Source: JAGMDK01 sp023128695 | GTDB lineage: Bacteria; Planctomycetota; Phycisphaerae; UBA1845; Fen-1342 | DNA: 17,152 nucleotides | Direction of reading: 5' to 3' | Assembly: GCA_030628805.1 (NCBI GenBank) | Contig: DAOVQG010000059.1 | Location: forward strand, 1 to 17,152 | Part shown: positions 13,058-17,152 of the stretch, piece after piece | Numbering within the stretch: position 1 is the first letter of the stretch | Layout of the letters: each line of letters starts with the position of its first letter | Notes under the pieces: model-generated | What the model was told of the DNA's origin: nothing | Database searches by the model: none | What the model saw: the letters and a program-made list of their open reading frames with translations, nothing else | Translations under genes and position numbers: made by a program

Positions 13058-15292
13058 ATGACCGAAACCCTGTTGCAGGCCGCGCCGGCGGTGCTGCCGG
13101 AGAAAACCCCGGTGTCGCTGCGAAAAGAGCTGGAACGACAGTTCGGCGCGTGCGAGCTGCTCAGGCCGTTTCGCCGGGCCTGCTACGATCCGGGCGAATT
13201 GCTCGATTTAGCGGTCACCGGGGTCATTCCTGCCAACACCGGCCGCGTCCGCGCGGAGGTGGAACGCTTCGTCGGCGGCGGGTTCGCCGGGCAGGTCTAT
13301 CGCGTCACGCTCCAAGAAATTGATGCGCAGGCCGGGCCGATCGAGGGCTTGTCGGTCGGCGGAACCTACGCGATCAAGATTCTAAAGCCGCCCACCGGCT
13401 TTGCCCGCCTGTTCCGCAATTTCCTGTACTTCCTGGCGTACCAAGGGGCCTTCAGCGCCCAGGTGAACCCAGCCGCGGCGCGGGTCGGCGTATTGTGGCA
13501 AAAGCTGATCCGACGGGCCGCCGCGCGGAAGTTCGGCACCGAAAGCGCCGTCTGCGACACCTACGCCACCTTCTACGACGAAGAGCTGCACAGTTTCGGC
13601 GAGATCAACGAGTGGGTGGACGGACGGATTTGGAAGTTCGAGGTCGATGAGCACCTGTTCGAGCGCTGGAACTTCAAAGGTGAACCACCCGCCGACCTCA
13701 GTAGCGCTGAGTACGTGCACAAAAAGATTTTCATGCGGGAACTGGTGAATCTGCTGCACGAGATGGGGGCCCCGGAGTTGGCTCGGCAATACGAATGGTG
13801 GACCTGCAAGAGCCAGCCGAATGCGCTCAAACGACTCGACGCCGACCTCTCGCCGCGGGAAGGGCTGACGGCGATCGACTTTCGGGCCGGTCTGGCCTTG
13901 TTGCCGTTTCTGCCGATGAGCCCGGCGGACGTCTGGCTGATCCTCCGCGGCTTGGGCCGGGGTCGGCTGGTGCAATTTGACCGAAGCGATCCGCGCAAGT
14001 TTCAACAATTCATCGCCCAGCACCGTGACGACTTCGAGGACTTGCAGCCGGTTATCGAGGAGTTGGAGCAGCAGGAGCCGCGGCATCGGCGCAGTCTGCC
14101 GGACCTCACTCACCACCACTACCACTTGTTGACCGATGCCGGTCTGCGAAAGTCGATCCGCGCGGGCACGATCACGGGTTGGCGGAATCTTGGGCGGATT
14201 GATGCTGAGCACGCCGAGCGGCTGGAAAGACGCCGCGGGTTGTTCACGTTGCTGTTCCTCGTGTCACTGATCCCGCTGCTGGGTCGGTTTGTGTTGAAGA
14301 TGTGGGGGCACGCCCGGCATCGCGCGCATGTGGGGCGGATGCTGACGAGCTGGAGCTACCTGTGTCGGGCGCTGCGGGGTGCCCGGCTAGAAACCCTGAT
14401 CGTCTGGCACCGCCGGGGTCGCGCCTCCGCTGAGCGGATAATCAAGCTCGTGGACCGGCCGGTGCGCTACTGGGCCCAGCGGATTCTGGCCGGCTGGCTG
14501 CCGGCGACGTGGCAGCGGGCCATCACCGAGCCACGCTTCGCCTGGGCTCGGCTGCGCGAGAAGCTCAACTTCGTCTGGCAGATGCTCCGCACGCCGGCGT
14601 TTCGCGAGCAGTGGCTGCTGGAGGAGGTCCGTTTGGGTCGCGCGGAGGGCATGCTCACCGGCGACGAAGCCGAGAAGATATCCAGCCAGATCAAGGACCC
14701 TTTCATTCAAAAGTATTTGCGCTGTACGGCGGTGCATGTCTGCACGGTACCCATCACGCAGATCGTCATGGTGCTGGCCGGGCTGGCGGTAGGCGCGTAT
14801 TTTCTGTTTGTGCGACAAGCCGGCTGGGGCGAGGCCGTGCTGACCGGCTCGGGGGCCGCCGCGTTTATTCAGCTCATGCCCATTTCGCCGGGCTCGTTGA
14901 CCCGCGGGCTGTTCGTGCTTTACCTGATGATCAGAGAGCGTGATATCCGCAATTACTACATCGCCGCCCCGATCTCCTTCCTGCACGTGATCGGGTACCT
15001 GGCCTTCCCGCTGCAAATGGTGGCCCACGATCCGGCCCTGGCCCGCTTCATGGCCGGCCGCTGGGCCAAGAGCGCGGTGCATTTCATCCCCGTGTTCGGC
15101 GAAACCGGCGGTCTGCCCGAGCACGCGGTGTTCGACATCTTTTTCAATTTGCCACTGTCGATCAAACGCCGCTTTGTGACGCGACCATTATCAAGTGCAA
15201 TCTGGGCGGTGGTTGTATTGGGAACGGTGGCGCTATTGCTGTATGACGTGATCATTGCAGTTATGCTGGTATACGCGAGACTGGTTCAATAG
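13058..15292 (+). CDS. Kinase-like domain fused to a multi-pass membrane domain, function unknown
   Basis: The first part of this 744-residue protein resembles protein-kinase/ABC1/APH folds: a glycine-rich loop GGGFAGQVYRV (73-83), YAIKIL (104-109) with candidate Lys107, a hinge-like EWVDGR (185-190), a helix NLLHEMGAPELA (231-242), and AIDF (272-275) where a DFG-type Asp (D274) would lie. The catalytic loop position, K-S-Q-P-N255, has no Asp five residues before Asn (Cys250), so it may be a pseudokinase. A basic middle part (about 340-560) includes a membrane segment at 394-413. The C-terminus has several more segments (about 563-586, 595-624, 636-655, 713-740), with PISPGSLTRG (608-617). 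ATG 13058 follows GGGAGA; the frame is open upstream to 13010. It lies downstream of pgsA-pgpA, so a role in lipids or envelope is possible. No named family was recognised. Confidence 0.75.
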   Translation: MTETLLQAAPAVLPEKTPVSLRKELERQFGACELLRPFRRACYDPGELLDLAVTGVIPANTGRVRAEVERFVGGGFAGQVYRVTLQEIDAQAGPIEGLSVGGTYAIKILKPPTGFARLFRNFLYFLAYQGAFSAQVNPAAARVGVLWQKLIRRAAARKFGTESAVCDTYATFYDEELHSFGEINEWVDGRIWKFEVDEHLFERWNFKGEPPADLSSAEYVHKKIFMRELVNLLHEMGAPELARQYEWWTCKSQPNALKRLDADLSPREGLTAIDFRAGLALLPFLPMSPADVWLILRGLGRGRLVQFDRSDPRKFQQFIAQHRDDFEDLQPVIEELEQQEPRHRRSLPDLTHHHYHLLTDAGLRKSIRAGTITGWRNLGRIDAEHAERLERRRGLFTLLFLVSLIPLLGRFVLKMWGHARHRAHVGRMLTSWSYLCRALRGARLETLIVWHRRGRASAERIIKLVDRPVRYWAQRILAGWLPATWQRAITEPRFAWARLREKLNFVWQMLRTPAFREQWLLEEVRLGRAEGMLTGDEAEKISSQIKDPFIQKYLRCTAVHVCTVPITQIVMVLAGLAVGAYFLFVRQAGWGEAVLTGSGAAAFIQLMPISPGSLTRGLFVLYLMIRERDIRNYYIAAPISFLHVIGYLAFPLQMVAHDPALARFMAGRWAKSAVHFIPVFGETGGLPEHAVFDIFFNLPLSIKRRFVTRPLSSAIWAVVVLGTVALLLYDVIIAVMLVYARLVQ

Positions 15293-15299
15293 AGAGATC

Positions 15300-15363
15300 G
15301 TAGTGTCCGCTGTGCGGACCGTTTGCAGGTGATTGGGGAATTGGTCCGCACAGCGGAACCTAC
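15300..15363. repeat. Inverted repeat, 15-bp perfect core within 21-nt arms
   Basis: Positions 15306-15320 (TCCGCTGTGCGGACC) pair perfectly with 15343-15357 around a 22-nt loop; the arms extend to 15300 and 15363 with two mismatches. The element starts 7 nt after the stop codon of the kinase-like gene. There is no U-run, so it is more likely a dispersed palindrome than a strong intrinsic terminator. The rest of the gap, 15364-15518, shows nothing I recognise. Confidence 0.7.
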
Positions 15364-15518
15364 TTGGCTCTGACATGGATCGAGTGACGCTAGTGAAGTG
15401 CCGGATGCATGGTATCATCGTCTGAGGCGCGAGACGGATTGGTGACGAACGCCGGTCGCTGAAGATAGATGCGTAATGTCCTTTGGCCCAAGCGTAGCCC
15501 GCCGCCATTGAGTGAGTG

Positions 15519-16301
15519 ATGATGCCCACGAAGCAGCCGAACGAGAAAGTCGTCTCCGAGGAATCCGTCCCGGCCAGCACTGTCATATGGCGGTACTTGA
15601 AGTTTGAGCGGTTCGTCGAAATCCTGAAGACGCACAGCGTCTGGTTTTCGCGGCCGTTTCGGTTTGAGGATAAATGGGAAGGGCTCTTCCCGCCGTCGTA
15701 TCTCCGACGGACTCGGCAGTACGCCGACGCCAACGACATTCCGTTCGATGAGTTCGACCACGAGTTCCGGAAACGCCTCCTGCGACACAGATACGCTCAT
15801 TTCGTGAACTGCTGGCACATAAGCGACCACGAGTCGGACGCTATGTGGAAGCTCTACGCCCTCGCCCCGTGCGGGATCGCGATTCAGTCCACAGTGGGCG
15901 ACGTCAACGAGTGCCTGCGACCACACAACTCGGGACGGGTGATCTACTACGACCCATCCCAAGATGTGCGCAGCCCTACCATCTTTGGCCCACACGATAT
16001 TCTCTTCAAACGAAGCCCCTTTTCCTGGGAGCAGGAATATCGCTTCTGGTTCGACGACGAGGAACTCCTTGACAAGATTGAGTCCGGGGAGGAGTTTTCG
16101 GTGGGGACACTGTCGTACGGGCGCCCGGTAGGCATCACCGACATGCCGCGACTCGTTAGGAAGATCGTCGTTGCGCCCGGTGCGTACGACAGACTGATCG
16201 AACAGGTCCGCGCCGCGTGCGCCGAGCACCGCAAGCGCTGGCTCTGCAATGTAATCGAGCGTTCATACTCGGATCGAATGTGGGACTCGTTCACGAGCTG
16301 A
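15519..16301 (+). CDS. DUF2971 family protein
   Basis: The 260-residue soluble protein shows the DUF2971 pattern: WRYLKF (24-29), a VWFSRPFRFEDKWEG run (41-55), CWHISDHESDAMWKLYA (98-114), GIAIQST (119-125), YYDP (143-146) and EQEYRFW (171-177) near a C-terminal basic region. The family occurs widely in bacteria and phages, often in accessory regions, and its biochemical role is not established. The start is uncertain: GTG 15516, ATG 15519 and ATG 15522 follow one another without a clear ribosome site; 15519 was chosen. It converges with the unrecognised minus-strand gene, next to an IS remnant, which suggests a variable region. Confidence 0.8.
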   Translation: MMPTKQPNEKVVSEESVPASTVIWRYLKFERFVEILKTHSVWFSRPFRFEDKWEGLFPPSYLRRTRQYADANDIPFDEFDHEFRKRLLRHRYAHFVNCWHISDHESDAMWKLYALAPCGIAIQSTVGDVNECLRPHNSGRVIYYDPSQDVRSPTIFGPHDILFKRSPFSWEQEYRFWFDDEELLDKIESGEEFSVGTLSYGRPVGITDMPRLVRKIVVAPGAYDRLIEQVRAACAEHRKRWLCNVIERSYSDRMWDSFTS

Positions 16302-16341
16302 AGACTGGCGTATTCCGATCGAAGACGTGTAACCGTGTAGG

Positions 16342-16403
16342 GCGCGTCCCTTGACGCACCATTTTGTTCGGAATACTCAGGAGTTGGTGCATCAGGGACG
16401 CAC
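16342..16403. repeat. Imperfect inverted repeat between convergent genes
   Basis: GCGCGTCCCTTGACGCACCA (16342-16361) and TGGTGCATCAGGGACGCAC (16385-16403) are complementary apart from about two mismatches and a one-base gap. The 23-nt loop separates them. Lying between two convergent genes, it could terminate both transcripts, with TTTTG after the left arm being a weak U-run. The arm looks like another dispersed palindrome family. Confidence 0.6.
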
Positions 16404-16414
16404 GCTTCGTACTG

Positions 16415-16975
16415 TCAGAAAAGTTCTTTCCTCAACCTTCCCCAAGCCTTTGGTACTGAGACAGGTAGACGCAGCGCTTCCTTGAGCTTGGTTGCTCGTT
16501 CCTGGAACATGGTCTCGACATCGCTTCGGGATGTGCCCGCCTTCTCGATAGTTTTGGCGATGCGGTCAAGTACACCGGGAGCCAGCATGCCATCGTTCTT
16601 GGGATCCCATAGTGGGAATTCCTTGAGAAGCTGTGGGTCATTCATTCCGCCCCCATTGTTCGGTCCGTTTAGATCAAGGTAGCAGACCTCAAGGTAGGTC
16701 CCCAGTGCATTGTCGAATCGAGCTTCCTTCCTGAGGATCTCGGCCATTCCGAACTTGGCATTCCTGAACAACCCCCACTGATGCTGTGCGGCGTACTCCA
16801 TCATGTCCTGATTTAGTAGCGACCACGCGACATCATTGTCGCTGGGTTCCCTTCCAAAACGCCCGGCGAGGCGAGCCTTCTCGTCTGCAACCCGGTTCCT
16901 CTTTGTAAGGTATTCGGCGTGGGTTCCGTTTGCGATCGACCACTGTTCCGAATGGCACTGCCGCTTGTTTGACAA
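16415..16975 (-). pseudogene. Unrecognised protein, 5' end probably removed by IS insertion
   Basis: The readable part begins near THAEYLTKRNRVADEK and continues to a C-terminus RLRKELF. It is a soluble, helical protein; the segment YAAQHQWGLFRNAKF...ARFDNALGTYLEVCYLDLNGPNN looks like one TPR-like helix pair. Function was not recognised. The frame is open upstream to an ATG at 17044, but the first 22 codons of that version are simply the transposase C-terminus read in another frame. The first start codon after the transposase stop is a TTG at 16975 without a ribosome site. The original start seems lost, so this is called a truncated gene; residual expression from the IS side cannot be excluded. 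Confidence 0.55.
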
Positions 16976-17152
16976 GGAGTTACGGCGCTTTTCCCGCGAG
17001 TAGTTCCGCGCGAGCTTGGGCGCGCGGCTTTGTGAGTAAGGCATGCTCTTTCGGGCGACGCTTCACCGCGCGTGGCTCCACCCGGCCCGGGCGATTGCCG
17101 ATGACATGGTCGCTCAGGTTCGCCCGGGCGGCCTCGATCAGACTCGCGGCTG
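16948..17152 (-). mobile_element. End of an IS4-type insertion sequence, cut by the window edge
   Basis: The transposase 3' end lies at 16980-17152. The outer boundary is guessed at CCGAATGGCACTGCC starting about 16948, because non-IS protein sequence resumes just beyond it. The other end and any target duplication are outside the window, so the terminal repeat is not verified. Confidence 0.45.
16980..17152 (-). CDS. IS4-type transposase, C-terminal fragment (continues beyond window)
   Basis: Complement codons from 17150 down to the TAA at 16980-16982 give 56 residues including ARANLSDHVIGNRPGRVEPR and AVKRRPKEHALLTKPRAQAR. The pattern NRPGRVEPRAVKRRPK followed by LLTKPR is the usual end of many IS4-family DDE transposases. 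The catalytic part lies outside the window. The reading is in a different frame from the open frame that overlaps it, and its composition is clearly coding, so this frame is preferred at 16980-17044. Intact or broken status of the full gene cannot be judged. Confidence 0.8.
   Translation of the reverse strand, partial: AASLIEAARANLSDHVIGNRPGRVEPRAVKRRPKEHALLTKPRAQARAELLAGKAP

Noticed and set aside
13382..14212. Minus-strand open frame of 276 codons within the kinase-like gene
   Set aside because: The plus-strand reading has membrane segments and kinase-like motifs and a ribosome site; the antisense translation has no recognisable feature.
15390..16229. Minus-strand open frame of 279 codons opposite the DUF2971 gene
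   Set aside because: The plus-strand frame carries the DUF2971 motifs; the opposite frame is a codon-bias shadow.

Overview
The window reads as a chromosomal stretch from a GC-rich member of the Planctomycetota; genus and class cannot be fixed from sequence alone. The clues are a membrane protein with a prepilin-type H-X9-DG signature, a double zinc-ribbon membrane protein, a DUF2752 protein, and many hairpin and inverted-repeat elements of a kind common between planctomycete genes. Genes use classical Shine-Dalgarno sites. No rRNA, tRNA or CRISPR array was found.

Layout, left to right. (1) 1-1701: a minus-strand Asp-box sialidase-like lipoprotein, flanked by a perfect 22-bp hairpin, a 130-bp element with perfect terminal inverted repeats that supplies its stop codon, and two large palindromes upstream. 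(2) 1702-6027: three plus-strand membrane-protein genes: a zinc-ribbon protein, a DUF2752 protein and a large OPT-family transporter whose middle holds a four-fold repeated soluble insertion. (3) 6028-9326: a 7-bp-periodic repeat array, a small minus-strand ferredoxin, the large subunit of a B12-dependent acyl-CoA mutase carrying the isobutyryl-CoA-mutase residue pair (Phe77/Gln195), a strong terminator, and an isoprenylcysteine-methyltransferase-like membrane protein. (4) 9343-10987 (minus): an ECF sigma factor followed by its likely membrane anti-sigma partner, fused to a prepilin-like periplasmic domain. (5) 10988-12823: a long non-coding tract with a second heptad array and a possible structured RNA, then pgsA-pgpA, two consecutive steps of phosphatidylglycerol synthesis, translationally coupled. 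(6) 12825-15292: a second 130-bp element, then a 744-residue kinase-like/membrane protein that appears to lack the catalytic Asp. (7) 15293-17152: a DUF2971 protein, and an unrecognised minus-strand gene whose 5' end runs into the C-terminus of an IS4-type transposase cut by the window edge.

How genes relate: pgsA and pgpA act in sequence. The sigma and anti-sigma genes form a regulatory pair. The kinase-like membrane protein lies next to the lipid genes and could act on the envelope, but that is context only. The mutase needs a separate cobalamin-binding subunit that is not in this window. The most notable points are the repeated insertion in the OPT transporter, the kinase-like membrane fusion, the anti-sigma/prepilin-like fusion, the mutase specificity residues, and the dense collection of unrelated repeat elements at gene ends.
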